From positions 186,001 through 250,000 of the forward strand of contig QANY01005635.1 in assembly GCA_003255025.1 (NCBI GenBank): DNA of 64,000 nucleotides, in the 5' to 3' direction. This document shows, in pieces, positions 36,252 to 48,340 of the stretch (positions are counted from its first letter, which is position 1; each line of letters opens with the position of its first letter). The notes under the pieces were generated by a model. That model searched no databases. It was not told the origin of the DNA and was given only the letters and a program-made list of their open reading frames with translations. The position numbers were made by a program, and so were the translations under genes. Source of the DNA: Datisca glomerata. Lineage: Eukaryota; Streptophyta; Magnoliopsida; Cucurbitales; Datiscaceae.

Positions 36252-37800
36252 ATGGTTCAGGAAAACTCCAGTGTATTGTCTGCCAGTCATCCTCCTCCTG
36301 AGAAAATTATGATTAATCATAAACATTCTTTAATTACTACTTCTCCTTTGAAGATTGCAAAGAAAGAAGAACCAAATAAAAAGGTAGTTGAACAACTCAA
36401 TTACACCAACTGGAATCTAATTACAATAGGTAAACAATTAGTCAAAATTGAGAATAAGGTTGATGATCTTCATGAATCCAAAACTAATGAAGCTCTGAAT
36501 GAAAAACCTTTAATAAATATTTCAGATAAAACCTCTTTGAATGTCATTCCCAATAATAAACAGATTCATAAAATGCTTCAAGAATTGAAAAATAAATCTG
36601 TAGAATCGCCTTCTTCTGTTAAGGTTATTAACCAAGACAATAGTTTTGAGTCAGATAACCATAGGATAGAATCCTCCTATGAGTCATCCACAGTCCATGA
36701 ATTTTCAAAAATTAACAATACTGAAGATACATTTAAAAATTTAGAAAGTAATATATTAGAAAGAAAATGGCATAAGAAGCCTATGCCACCATAAATTACT
36801 GAATCTTCCTTCGTTAATCAATTTTTTGTATTTGTAGAGAAATTATACGAATGAAATATTGATAGACTTTCTGAGCAGGAAGTTCTCAATAAATTTCAAC
36901 ACATGAAAATGGTAGCTAACAGCTATATTACCACTTACAATTTGCCTCATAATGAGGTAATCAAACTCTTAGTCCAGGAATGCTTCATTCCTGATGGGGA
37001 AAACATCTCACAGAAAAATCTAAAAATTCCATCCTTTTAGCAATTAAAATTGATGCTAAAGAAACCCCAATTATTGGTGACGATTAGGAAACAATACCTG
37101 ACTCCATAAATATACTTTTTTACATAATAATTGAACATTTCATTGGAACGCCAAGTAATACTACTTCGTGTATTCATGATCAATTAACTAATCTTTGGTG
37201 TCCAACCCTGAGTGATTTCTATTGGTATAAAAATATATTATTATCCAGAGTAAATAAGCGATGATAGTATTCAACCCTTTTCGAAAGAAAAATTCATTAA
37301 CGGATTACCCAATCTGTTCGCATACAAGATAAGAACAGTCCATAGTAATGACCTAGGTAATATAGACTATGATAATCTAACCTATGGGAAAATAATTACT
37401 ATAATACAAAAGAAAGGTTTAAAAATGTTTGTTGATTTGAAATTCAATCAACAAATTAAAAAAGAAAGCAAAACTGTCAAATACGAATTAGGAAATTTCT
37501 GTGAGCAATATGGCTTACCCTCTAGCCCCTTCCCAGAAAAATAGGAAAAAATTCCAATCAAGCCCTAGAACGTCTCACAAGCCCTATGGGTGAAATTACC
37601 ACAAAAGTAGAAATTTTGACCGATACTTCTCAAAAAATAAAAATATTAACAAACGCTTCTCTAAAAATAATAATTCCAACAAAAAATTAATAAAAAATTT
37701 ACAAATAAAAGTAAACTTAAATGTTTTAAATGTGGCCAAAGTAGTCATTTTTCAAATACTTCCAAGTTAAAAATTAAATTATCCAATTAAAAATCTCTTA
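36252..37800 (+). pseudogene. Viral unit B: coat protein with zinc knuckle
   Basis: The 180-residue frame at 36,252-36,794 is the serine- and lysine-rich N-terminal part. It contains one copy of the HR.ES.YESS module. The core follows in broken frames (block EQEVLNKFQHMKMVANSYIT near 36,870-36,930). A basic stretch precedes the zinc knuckle at 37,722-37,763, which reads CFKCGQSSHFSNTS. The first three ligands are kept and the last Cys is Ser. Coat proteins of this family package the viral DNA. Inactive because of stops. Confidence 0.78.
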
Positions 37801-37809
37801 AGAAGATAA

Positions 37810-38450
37810 ACAAGAATTGTTTAGAATCTTAGAAACAATAGATTATTATGAGAGTGATAGTGAAGTTTTATGAGAATTTAAATCACCTGAATTCTCTGAA
37901 TATAACTCTTCAAGTTCTAACAGTATTTCTCCTAACATCACTATGGGGTGTAGGAATAGTGGTTTCCAAAAAATAAATGTCTTAAATAAAAATGAAAAAA
38001 AAAAATCTTTGTTCGACTTAATTAGCAAAATTAAAAATCTAGAATTAAAACAGGAATATCTGGAGAGAATTTGGAAAGTAATTAGGAAAGTAGTTCTAAA
38101 GAAAGAAAATACTAAGTCTAATAATAACAATATTGTAAGCCTTTTTCAAAACCTTAAAAAATTCATTAAGGGAAACGAAAAGGAAGTTACTTACAGGAAC
38201 TTCAGAAAGAAATTAAAAATATTAAATTGAAATAAAAGAATTAAAAAATTCAAACACATAAATAAAAGAAGAATTAAATCTTTTAAAAATAAAAAATTTA
38301 ATTAATAAACAAGAATCTAGTAAACCTAGTAAATTACTAATTTCTGATGATGAGTTTGAAGAACCTATTATTAACGGTCAAGACGATGATAACTTCATCC
38401 AAATACTTAATCACATCAAAATAAAAAAATGGCACATAATGATAAGAATA
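37810..38450 (+). pseudogene. Viral unit B: acidic and lysine-rich linker
   Basis: This corresponds to 30,185-30,780 in unit A. The frame 37,943-38,230 includes the block DLISKIKNLELKQEYLERI. A stop and frame changes occur around it. It lies between the coat protein and the protease. Confidence 0.65.
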
Positions 38451-38454
38451 ATTA

Positions 38455-38890
38455 GTCAAGATTTTGATTTCATGATAATGGCTCGTGTTGATTCCTGATC
38501 AGACTTAAATTGTATACAGGAAGGACTTGTTGCTACCAAGTACTTTAAAAAGATGAAAGAATCTGTCTTCTACTAATGGTACTCGAATGTATATTAATTA
38601 TAATATACCCACAGTCCATATTTACTAGGACAATGTTTGTTTCAAAACATCATTTGTCTTAGTAAAAAATATGCCTGAAAAAAATATTTTAGGTTTACCA
38701 TTTATTGCTATCTTATATTTGTTTTCAACGGAATATGGTGGAACAATTACCTATGTCATGAATAAACCAATAAAATTCAAATTCCATTCTTTTCCTCATA
38801 ATGAAAAATTAAAGACTTTAAATGAGTAATCTATTTCTAATTCCATAAATCTCATTCCTTGTAAGGAAAAACAATTGTGTTTTTACAAGA
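38455..38890 (+). pseudogene. Viral unit B: aspartic protease with in-frame stop
   Basis: The active-site region near 38,484-38,515 reads V-D-S, then a TGA, then S-D-L-N-C-I. The glycine of D-S-G has become a stop. The later blocks of the domain (near 38,690 and 38,760) are recognisable. It is inactive. Units A and D keep D-S-G. Confidence 0.75.
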
Positions 38891-38894
38891 TGAA

Positions 38895-40290
38895 TTAACA
38901 TTTAAAAGAATTGAAGAACAGCTCCAAAGTCATGCTCTTCAAAACAAAATTAAAATATTTGAACAAAAATCTGTAAAGAATTATGTTCTGATATTCCTAA
39001 TGCCTTCTGACATAGGAAGCAACATATTTTCAGTCTACCTTGAGTTCTGAGATGCTTGAGTTCTGTAAAAAGAAAATTACAGAACTTCTCAATAATAATA
39101 TCATTAGAAGGAGCAAGTCTTCTTGGTCCTGCTCAGCCTTTTACGTCCAAAAGGCTATTGAACGAGGAGTTCCCTATTTACTAATGAATTATAAACCCCT
39201 TAATAATGTTCTGAAATGGATAAGATATCCAATACCAAACAAAAAGGACTTAATCAGTAGGCTTGAAGATGAATAGTTTTCTCTAAGTTTGATATGAAAT
39301 CCGAATTCTGGCAAATCCTTATAAATGAAAATGTAAGTATAAATTGCATTTGTAACTCCATTTAGACATTATGAATCGAATGTAATTCCATTTGGTCTTA
39401 TAATTTTTCCAGTGAATTTCAAATTATAATGAATGAAATCTTTAATCAATTTACTAATTTCTCAATTGTTTACATTGATGATGTGCTCATTTTCTCTAAA
39501 TCAATTGAACAACATTGGAGACATCTTGAATCATTTGCTACGGTAATAAAACAAAATGGTTTAGTTATCTCTGCAAGTACAATTAGGATATTTAAATCTA
39601 AGGTTAGATTCCTAGGATTTGAAATACACCATTCTATAATTAAGCTAATTGATAGGGTAATACAATTTGCTGACAAATTCCCCAATGAAATCCTAGATAA
39701 AACACAGTTGCAAAGATTTCTAAGATCTTTAAATTACGTATATGACTTTTACAATAAATTGAGGATTGACTGTAAGCCTCCCTTTGATAGGCTTAAAAAG
39801 AATCCCCCTCCGTGGACAACTGTCCATACTGATTTAGTAAAAAGAATTAAGGCCTATGTTAAGACACTTCCTTGTCTTGGCATCCCTACTAATAATTCTT
39901 TTAAAATTGTTCAAACTGATGCCTCTAAACTCGGATATGAAGGTATCCAATTACAAAAGGTCTCTCCAAAATCACCTCAACAAATTGTTAGGTTTACATC
40001 TGGAACTTGGAACTCAATCCGAAGTCAATTATAATATAATTAAAAAAGAAATATTATAAGTTGTTTTGTGCATAAGAAATTTTAGGATGACTTGTTAATT
40101 CAAATGTTTCTTTTAAAAATTGATTGTAAATCTACAAAACATGTTTTGGAAAAGGATGTTAAAAATATAGCTTCCAAATAGAATTTTGCTCGATGGCAAT
40201 CTATTCTTAGTATTTTTTATTTTAATATTGAGTTTATTAAAGGCATTAATAATTTAGTTCCTGATTTTTTGACTCGTGAATTTTTGTAGG
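38895..40290 (+). pseudogene. Viral unit B: reverse transcriptase and RNase H
   Basis: This is the best preserved enzyme in the block. The RT entry is at 39,040-39,276 (block EFCKKKITELL, later GVPYLLMNYKPLNNVL). A stop and frameshift lie near 39,276-39,425. The 201-residue frame 39,429-40,034 contains the catalytic box VYIDDVLIFSK (YIDD at 39,471-39,482) and the connection region. It then gives the RNase H entry VQTDASKLGYEG near 39,908. The end runs to the stop at about 40,287. The second ORF begins 11 bases later. The RT active site is intact here, yet the frame is broken upstream. Confidence 0.85.
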
Positions 40291-40299
40291 GACAACAAG

Positions 40300-41515
40300 A
40301 TGGGGTCTAGGCCCCAGGCCTCAAAGAAAATAATCAAAGGGGAGTCCTCGACTCCACAATTGGCTCTTAGGGCCCATATTAAATAGGAGACTTCTACTCC
40401 AACAAATACCCAAATGACACTACTCGAGTCCATCAGGCTCAACTACCAAACAACATTGGTCAACCAATTTTACCTATTTGTAGTTTCCAAACCTTTCGAC
40501 CCACAATGGTTATCAACCTGCCAATTACTAATTACCAGAGGTCATCTCCATATTTCAGAAAGACCCCCCCAGTAAAAATCTCTTTTATGTCAAGCCCCCA
40601 TATGCTCATTTAAAAAACCCAATTGAAATAGCGAAAGCTCATTTCCTTCCTAATTACCATTTTGTCCCTGATCACAAGGACAAAAACCTCAGTTTTCTAT
40701 AGAGATATTCTCCCAGAAACAATGTCAATAAATATCGAACCAATAAAAAATGTAAAAGGAAAAATCCTCTATCATTCCTTTTACATCCTGCAAGTAATAA
40801 CTTTGGATGAATGGAAAATCCTTCCTCCAGGGTTCAAACCTCTTTTAATTAAAGAACAATACAATTATTTTGACTATATTCATGCTTGGTAAACAATTTT
40901 CTTACATCAAAATAGTGAACTTTCTCATTCTTAGTTTTGAACTTTGACAAAAACTTTATGGTCAATTTCCCAACATGTTTTTTAAGGTGGTGATCTATCC
41001 ATGGCCTCTTCCCAGAAATATTCCCTATTGAACTTCAACACAATTTCAATTTATTTTTAAAATTATTCAAACCCTCAACAATTGAGGATTCTTTTCCACC
41101 AATAATTTATTTCATAAATAAATAAAATTCCATGGATCCTTAAGTGACAATATTCAATCGAAGAAGAAATTATCACTAGAAAATACTATATTAAATGGTG
41201 GGACAAATTTAGTACTCTGAAAATCTCTGCCGCCATCAATGATTAATTTGCAAAAGTTCACCCAAAATTGAAGTCAATCAAACAACCTCCAATGGCTCAA
41301 TTAAAAATTAAGGAGCTAGACAGCCAGATCCCACAAATAAACTAGTCCAAATCATCCAATTCTTCCAAAGAATAAAAGCCTAAATCAAAACCTTCTTCAA
41401 AAGAAAAGGACAAGGCTACTAAATCTAAAATAAAGTAGGAGTTAATACAAAAAATGCTCCTTCTTCTGGAAGATAATATTGATTCTGACTCTGAATCATC
41501 AGTCGAATGAAATCA
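40300..41515 (+). pseudogene. Viral unit B: second ORF, short form
   Basis: The ATG at 40,300 comes 11 bases after the RNase H stop and starts directly with the segment that in unit A lies near 32,500. There is no N-terminal MEEFKG segment. The readable parts include a frame at 40,662-40,892 with ILYHSFYILQVITLDEWKIL, and a lysine- and serine-rich tail to about 41,515. Stops occur throughout. Function unknown; florendovirus-like genomes carry a second ORF at this place. Confidence 0.7.
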
Positions 41516-42758
41516 TCCAATCAAAAATGATAAGAAACAAACATCCAAAGCTCCATCTCAACAATTGAAGGAAAAACACAGGTTCGCGTTCTTCCACAGT
41601 GGGCCTATGATTCCTTCCAAGATTCACTAGACCCGTTTGATAATAAAAAACCTCAGTTATGATGAATAGAAGAAAATAATCGACCTTTGGAAAAATGCTA
41701 AATCAAACTGTTTTGAAGATATATTATGGTGACACTAGGCACAATGCAAAGGTCATAGTTTCTTCAAACTCAAGCAATTGTCAATGTCTTCCCAATGACC
41801 AAGGCACAAAGATCAAGATAGTAATTCTCAAGAATCTTTGTAATTTGTCGTTTTGTAATAATTATACTAATTGTCAAATAATTAGGTAACTGTTTATGCT
41901 TTTTTACTATTTTTAGTCAAAAGTAGACAAAAGTAGAAATGTGAAATGGTTTTACTTTTGTAGAATATAATAATTCACGTAAGTGATGGGTTCCCAGTGA
42001 ACTCTACTTTCCTTGGCTATAAATAGGCAGCACTTTCCCATTTGTGCCGCAGAACTCATTTTCAACTCTTACTATTTGAGAGCAAAACTAGTTTAGTTAA
42101 ACAAAGCTTTCTTCCTCCCTCTTCTGTAAATATTTCTTCTTCTTTTTTCCTTCAATATTAATTAGTGAGTGGGAGCACTAATTAATCATTGCCAATAATT
42201 TCACTATTTGTGTAAGTTTGGATCATACACCGTAATATAGTTTTTATAGTTTTTGTGTTTAATTCTTGCATCTTAATACCCCCTCTCTAATTGCTTTAAA
42301 TTATACATGATTCCACATATTTTGGTATCAGAGCCAAACCTTGTGGGGATAGTTACTGTTTCTACTTCCGTTTCTACATAATTAAACTGTTCACCACTTA
42401 TTATGACTGGTTATTGTTATCATTGTTGCTTAATTTCTTACTTGAATAATTGCTTTTATCTAATCTCACTCTCCGCCCAAAGAGCTGGTTATTCTTATAA
42501 TTGATTATTTCTCTGTATTATTCATTTATCTAATCTGTGAATCTATTTTATCAAAGACTGACGTATATATTTTGATTACTAATATGTTGTGGGGACTTGA
42601 GACCTCTTAGAGATGTAAATCACGAGCATAGGGAGGTTGTAGAGGCAGGTTGGAGAAGACCGACCCTAATAGGAAGTTGTCAAGTCCCCACAACATATTA
42701 GTAATCAAAATATAGTATGAAATTTTCAATCATAAGAATAATTTATTTATTTTGAGCA
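41516..42758 (+). promoter_or_regulatory. Viral intergenic region, promoter and leader between units B and C
   Basis: Same layout as 33,651-34,997. The conserved element is at 41,988-42,005, the TATA box (ctataaata) at 42,017-42,025, the pyrimidine-rich leader at about 42,100-42,160, and an exact primer site at 42,323-42,336. The distance between the primer sites of the two leaders is 7,762 bases, which gives the length of unit B as one viral genome. Confidence 0.78.
42323..42336 (+). other. Viral primer binding site, exact initiator tRNA-Met match
   Basis: tggtatcagagcca is a perfect match to the usual caulimovirid primer site. It is the only exact copy in the block. Confidence 0.92.
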
Positions 42759-43281
42759 ATGAGTAGATTATCTAGAAGTAATTCTTCTAGTAGCATTAGG
42801 TCTACAATGTCTTCAATATCTGAGATTATGGATGAAGGTCATTTTGAATTAGAAAATGATCAAGTAGATAATAAATATTTTGAATACCTTCCAGATGATC
42901 AAGAAGATCATTCTGAATACTTTACAGATAATCAAGTAGATCATGAGGTATGGAATATACCCAAAATCCCCAATAAAATATATTAACTTTAAATCGTCTT
43001 CTAGATCATCCATTTATAATGATAAAGATGTTAGGATTCGAATAGAGCAAGAATTAAAAAATTTAAAAATTAAAAGTCTAGAACCAAAAGGAATAAGTTC
43101 CCAAGTATGTCAGACAAACCTTAATAACTAAAAAAATTAATTACCAGTCTTCTAATTCTCAAATTAGAGAGTATAGCCAATCTATTACCCCTAGGAGTTA
43201 TTTTTTTAAATCATCTACTAATGGTCAAGATTTTAGGATTCAAAAATTAGAAAAAGAATTAAGTAATACTAAAAATTTGAA
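42759..43281 (+). pseudogene. Viral stub C: movement protein start with the core deleted
   Basis: The ATG at 42,759 starts with MSRLSRSNSSSSIRS. The acidic part is longer than in units B and C2: the sequence carries three units of the form (D/E)(D/N)(Q/E).D(H/N), near 42,860, 42,900 and 42,930, against one in unit B. The 30K-type core is missing. The reading jumps to the coiled segment (block RIEQELKNLKIKSLEPKG near 43,045-43,100) and then to another leader at 43,282. Confidence 0.7.
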
Positions 43282-43805
43282 TCTTGCACCTTAACATAGT
43301 TTTTACAATTTTTGTGTTTAATTGTTGCATCTTAATACCCCATCTCTAATAGCTTTAATTTGAACTTGATTCCGCATCTTTTGGTATCAAAGCTAAACTA
43401 GGTGGGGATAATTACAGTTTCTACTTCTCAATTTTTGCATAATTGAACTGTTCACCGCCTATTATGGCTAGTTATTGCTTCACTACTTAGATGTATAATT
43501 GTTTATATCTAATCTCACTCTCCGCCCAAGTGGCTGGTTATTCTTACAATTGATTATCTATATTATTTATTTATCTAATCTGTAAATCTATTTTATCAGA
43601 GACTGACGTATCAACTTCTATTTGGTTAGCTTCAGGTACCTTAATAAGATCTCTTAAAGACATAAATCTCAAGGATATGGTGGTTTAAGAGGTAGATTGG
43701 AGAAGAACGACCCTAATAGGAGGTTGTAGAAGTCACCACAATAGTTTAGTAATCAAAATACAGTATGAAATTTTCAATCATAAGAATACTTTAGCTATTT
43801 GAGTC
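43282..43805 (+). promoter_or_regulatory. Viral leader before stub C2, without TATA part
   Basis: The leader resumes at a point equivalent to about 42,225 in the previous leader, so the promoter and first part are absent. A primer site tggtatcaaagcta is at 43,382-43,395. The ATG of stub C2 follows at 43,806. Confidence 0.7.
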
Positions 43806-44139
43806 ATGAGTAGATTATTTAGAAGTAATTTTTCTAGTAGTAATAGGTCTACAATAACTTCAATACCTCATATAATAAATGAGGAACACTTTGAATTAGC
43901 AGATGATCAAGTAGATCATAGGCTACAGAATATACTCAAAATCCCTAGTAAATATATTTATGAATCAACATGGTCTGTTGCTTCCTTCAAGCCTCAACAT
44001 CATGTAAAAACAATTGAAAAAATATATACTCTTGGGAAAGAGCATGAAACTTGCCAATTACTTTCCCCCGATGTAATAATGCATCACATTCAAGAAGGAA
44101 ATAAATAATATAAGACTTAAAGGCATAGCCACCAACTTA
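43806..44139 (+). pseudogene. Viral stub C2: movement protein N-terminus, then inversion junction
   Basis: A 100-residue open frame (43,806-44,108) starts MSRLFRSNFSSSNRSTITSI and matches the start of unit B. A short part of the coiled segment follows (rlkGIA text near 44,115-44,135). Near 44,140 the sequence switches to minus-strand RT of unit D. As in stub C, the movement-protein core is missing. Confidence 0.7.
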
Positions 44140-45690
44140 AAGAAAACTACTGCTTCTCCAAGCCTATTGATTAAGTCCCTTTTGTTTGGTATTAGATATC
44201 TTATGCATTCTAGAACATTATTAAGGGGCTTATAATTGATTACTCAATGAGGAACTCCACATCCAATTTCACTAGCCTTTGTATGTAAAAGGCCGAGCAA
44301 AACCTAGGAGTCTTGCTCCATCTAATGTTATACTATATGAGAAGTTCTGTAATTTTCTTTTTACAGAACTCAAGCATCTCAAAGTTCATCTGAATTGGCC
44401 ATGGCTTTGTTAGGATATTCTTCTCATCAAATCCCTTGATGTATGGCAGACTAACAGTATGTTGCTTCATGTGACAGAAAACATTAGGAATATCATAACA
44501 TAATTCTTTACAGATTTTTTGTTGGAATATTCTAATTTTGTTTTGAAGAGCAAGTATTTGGAGTTCTTCAATTCTTTTAAATTTTAATTCATCTTGTAAA
44601 AAACACAAGATGCATTTGAAATAGATTTTTCTTTTAAAGTCTTTAATTTTTCATTATGAGGAAAAGAAAGGGATTTGAATTTTATAGGTTTTTTCATGAC
44701 ATAAGTAATTATTCCATCATACTCCATTGAAAATGGATATAACAGAGCAATAAATTGTAAACCTAAAATAATTTTGTTAGTCATATTTTTTATTAAGTCA
44801 AATGATGTTTTGAAATAAACATTGTCCTGGCAAATATGGACTATAGGTATTTCATAATTGATATGGATTCGAGTACCATTTGTAGAAGACAAAGATTCTT
44901 TCATCTTTTTAAAGTACTTGGTAGGAACGAGTCCTTCCTGCATACAATTCAAGTCTTCTCCTGAATCAACAAAAGTCATTATCATGAAATCAAAATCATG
45001 AATAATTATTCTTACCATTATGCGCCATTTTTTTATTTTTATGTGATAAAGTATTTTGATGAAGTTATCATTGTCATGACTATTAATAATAGATTCTTCA
45101 ACCTTATCATAAAAAATTAGTAATTTACTGGGTTTACTAGATTCTTGTTTATTAATTGAATTTCTATTTTCAAAAGATTTAATTCCTTTTATTTTTGTGT
45201 TTGAATTTTTTAATTCTTTTATTTCAATTTTTAATATTTTTAAGTTTTTTTTTGAGTTCTTGTAAGGTAATTTCCTTTTCTTTTCCCTTAATGAATTTTT
45301 CAAGGGTTTGCGGAAGGCTTGCAGTATTGTTATTATTAGACTCAGTATTTCTTTCTTTAGAATTACTTTCCTAACTCTCTAAAAAAAACATTTTTATTTT
45401 GGATTTTCATTTTTGCTAATTAAGTCTAACAAGAGGTTTTCTTGTTCTTTATTTTTATTTAAGACATTTATTTTTGGGTAACAACTATTCCTACACCTCA
45501 TATTGATGTTAGGAGAATCATTGTCAGATCTTGAAGAGTTATATTCAGAGGATTCAGATGAGTCATATTTTCTTAAATCTTCACTATCACTCTCATAATA
45601 ATCTATTGTTTCTAAGATTCTAAACAAGTCTTGTTTATCTTCTACAGAGATTTTTAATTGGTTAATTATATTTTTAACTTGGCAGGTATG
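44140..45690 (-). pseudogene. Viral unit D (reverse): linker, protease and RT start
   Basis: Read leftwards from 45,690: a zinc-knuckle-proximal remnant, the acidic linker frame (45,627-45,394), then the protease in a 239-residue frame (45,303-44,584) with FVDSGEDLNCMQEG, in which the residue after D-S-G is Glu rather than Ala. The RT entry frame is at 44,608-44,333 (block EMLEFCKKKITELL). The RT ends near 44,140, before the YIDD box. This is the longest open protease frame in the block. Confidence 0.78.
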
Positions 45691-46140
45691 TTTTCTTTTG
45701 ACTAAAAATAGTAAAAAGCATAAATAGTTGCCTAATCATTTGACAACTAGTATAATTATTACAAAAAATGCCAAATTACAAACATTCCTTAATAATTGTA
45801 ATCTTAGATTCTTGCATCTTCATCATTGTGTCTTGAAAAAAGTCATTGTGACTATTGTTGCTTTATTTCGGTGGAGCCACTATTGTTGTTCCTTGATAAT
45901 TGCTATCTTGGATTTTAGTATCTTCATTATTGTTATCTTGAAAGCCATTGTGACTTCTGCTTTTGATAATTCATTGTTAGGTATCATTATAGTTGTTGCA
46001 TTGGAGGAATATTATGATATACTTTCAAGATTACTTGATTCTTTTATTTTGATTATTCCAAACATTGGCATTTTGCCAAAGGTGAATTATTTCTCTTTAT
46101 TTATCATTATTGAGACTGATATTGTCAAATAGGTCTTTCA
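45691..46140 (-). other. Viral intergenic segment of unit D joined to coat-protein end
   Basis: The segment matches the non-coding sequence upstream of the viral promoter (compare 33,870-34,160 in reverse and 48,400-48,710). It is joined near 45,700-45,725 directly to sequence from the end of the coat-protein gene. The promoter, leader, movement protein and most of the coat protein are thus deleted in unit D. The 134-residue plus-strand frame here is antisense to viral non-coding DNA. Confidence 0.6.
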
Positions 46141-47810
46141 ATTGTTCAAGAGTAATATTTCTGGATGATTGGCCTTTTTGGATTTTTTGTTTGATTGTGA
46201 GACTTGATCCTTCGGATGATCCAGAGCTATAATCGTCATTGCCTTTCAAAATGAGACGTATTTTCTTTTGGATTTAGTTTTTTCTCTAATCAGACTTTGG
46301 GTTTGTGACTTTTGATTTACCTTTTGAACAGGGTTTTGATAAATTTGGACTGGATAGTTTGATTTGTGCAGCTAGGTAAATGGGTTCATTAATCGTTAAT
46401 GGAGCTTGGATAAAACGATTTGCTAGTCTCATGATGGGATGGACACTTGCAAATTCACAACTAATGGATGCAATAATTTTCTAGGTATTCAATTATCCCA
46501 CCATTTAGCATAATACTCTTTGGTGAGGATTCTATTTTCAACCTAGTATTTCCATTTTAAAATCCAAGGTATTTTGTATTTTATTGGAAAACAAAGTATT
46601 TGGGGAAAGGAGACCTCAATTGGTGAGGGCTTGTAACCCTTTAAAAATAAATTGAAACGTTGTTCTAAATCAATTGGAAAAATTTCTAAGGTAAGACCAT
46701 GAATGGACCACCATTTTAAGAACCAATTTGGAAAATTGATTTTGAAATTGTTATCAAGGTTTTAAACCAAAAGTGAGAAAATCACTATTTTGAAGCAAGA
46801 AAATCCTGTGCCATGCATCAATATTGTCAAAATAATTATATTGTCTTTTATTTAAAAGCATTTTGGAACTTGCAAGATGGATTCTCCAATCCTCCATAGT
46901 TATAGTTCTGAGCATAGAGAAAGAATGGTAAACGATTCTTCCCTCAGAATTTCTGATTGGGCTAATTTTAAAGGATTTTGTTTCTAAGAGAATGTCTCTG
47001 TAGAAACTAAGATTTTTGCTATTGTGTCCTGGACATAGTAGAATTTAGGAATGAAATGGGCTTTAGCAATTTGAGCAGAATCCTTCAAATGAGCAAATGA
47101 AGGCTCAATATGAAAGAGATTTTCACTGGCCATTTTTTGAAAATCAAATGATGATTTTTTATATTTTGAAATTGATTGGGCATCAAAGGATATTGAGAAT
47201 GGGTCAAATTGGTTGACTAGGGTTGATTGGTGATTGGGTCTGTTGGACCCAAGTATTGTTGGTCGGGCTTGGTTAGGTGTAGAAGACTTCTCTTTGATTT
47301 GGGTTTTAAGGGCCAATTGTTGAGTCAGAGACTATTCTATTATTAAACCATTAATCATTTTCACATGTTTTCTAAAGGTGATACCGATTCTTTTAGTTAA
47401 GGACTCCACTGCATGCCTATGACCTTTTTGAAAATTTATTGATTGATGTATTTGGAAATTCAATTTTAAATAGTGCTTGTCCCAAGGTTCACAGTTAAAA
47501 TTTTTCTATTATCATAACAAATTTCATTATTTTTGTGAAAACTTATTTTTCCACCCATTGCATATCAATGAATTAATGCTGCATTGAACTCGTGCTTCAA
47601 TCCAACATTTTCTAAAATTTTATACAATTCATCAATCCAGTAATTTCTTAGATATTAATATCCATTATGAACATTATTAATGAATGGGGATTTTGAACAA
47701 AAAGTGGCTGCCCTGCCACTGAGCTTCTTGATTTTAAAAGAATTTTGATTGAGTATTCTAGGTTCTACCTTTCCATATTCTAGTAGACTAGAATTCTTAA
47801 ATTCCTCCAT
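46141..47810 (-). pseudogene. Viral unit D (reverse): second ORF, long form
   Basis: The minus-strand ATG at 47,808-47,810 opens the same MEEFK segment as unit A. The central part is the frame 47,316-46,984 with FQKMASENLFHIEPSFAHLK. The C-terminal, lysine-rich end lies near 46,200. Stops are frequent. It shares the N-terminal segment with unit A, which unit B lacks. Confidence 0.7.
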
Positions 47811-47822
47811 TGTAGAATAAAA

Positions 47823-48340
47823 CTATTTGGTATCAAAGCCTAACCTAGTAGGATAATTACTGTTTCTACTTCCTAATAGGTGGTGAATAGTTTAATTATG
47901 CAGAAATGGAAGTGAAAACAGTAATTATCCCCACTAGGTTTGGTTTTGATACCAAAAGATGTGGCGTCAAGTATAATTTAAAGCAATTTGAGATGGGGTA
48001 TTAAGTTGCATGAATTAAAGAAGATAAACAGTAAAAAGTGTTGTATTAAGGTGCAAGATTCAAAACTTACACAAACATTTTTATTGGCAATGATAAATTA
48101 TTGCTACCGCCCAATAATTAATGTTGAAGGAAAAAGAAGAAGACAGATTTACAGAAGAGGGAGGAAGAAAGCTTTGTTCTCAAAAATAAGTTTTGCTCTG
48201 AAATAGTTAAGAGTGGAAAATGAGTTATGAGGAATAGATGGGAGAGAGCTACCTATTTATAACCAAGGAAAGTGGAGTTCACCGGGAACCCATCAATTAC
48301 CTAAACTATTCTATTCTACAAAAGTAAAAACATTTTGCAT
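47823..48340. promoter_or_regulatory. Viral leader pieces in inverted arrangement (unit E)
   Basis: A plus-strand leader piece with primer site (47,828-47,841) is followed by a minus-strand leader whose primer site is at 47,941-47,954. The two form an inverted repeat with arms near 47,823-47,873 and 47,905-47,960. The minus-strand leader continues to a TATA box (48,254-48,262) and the conserved upstream element (48,274-48,291). Confidence 0.75.

Noticed and set aside
39470..39685. 71-residue minus-strand frame opposite the viral RT
   Set aside because: It is a shadow of the YIDD-containing plus frame.
34561..47954. tggtatca motifs considered as Copia primer sites
   Set aside because: They lie in a viral leader after a TATA box, followed by a movement-protein start, with no adjacent LTR end. 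The Copia-1 site at 60,022-60,033 does have an LTR end next to it.
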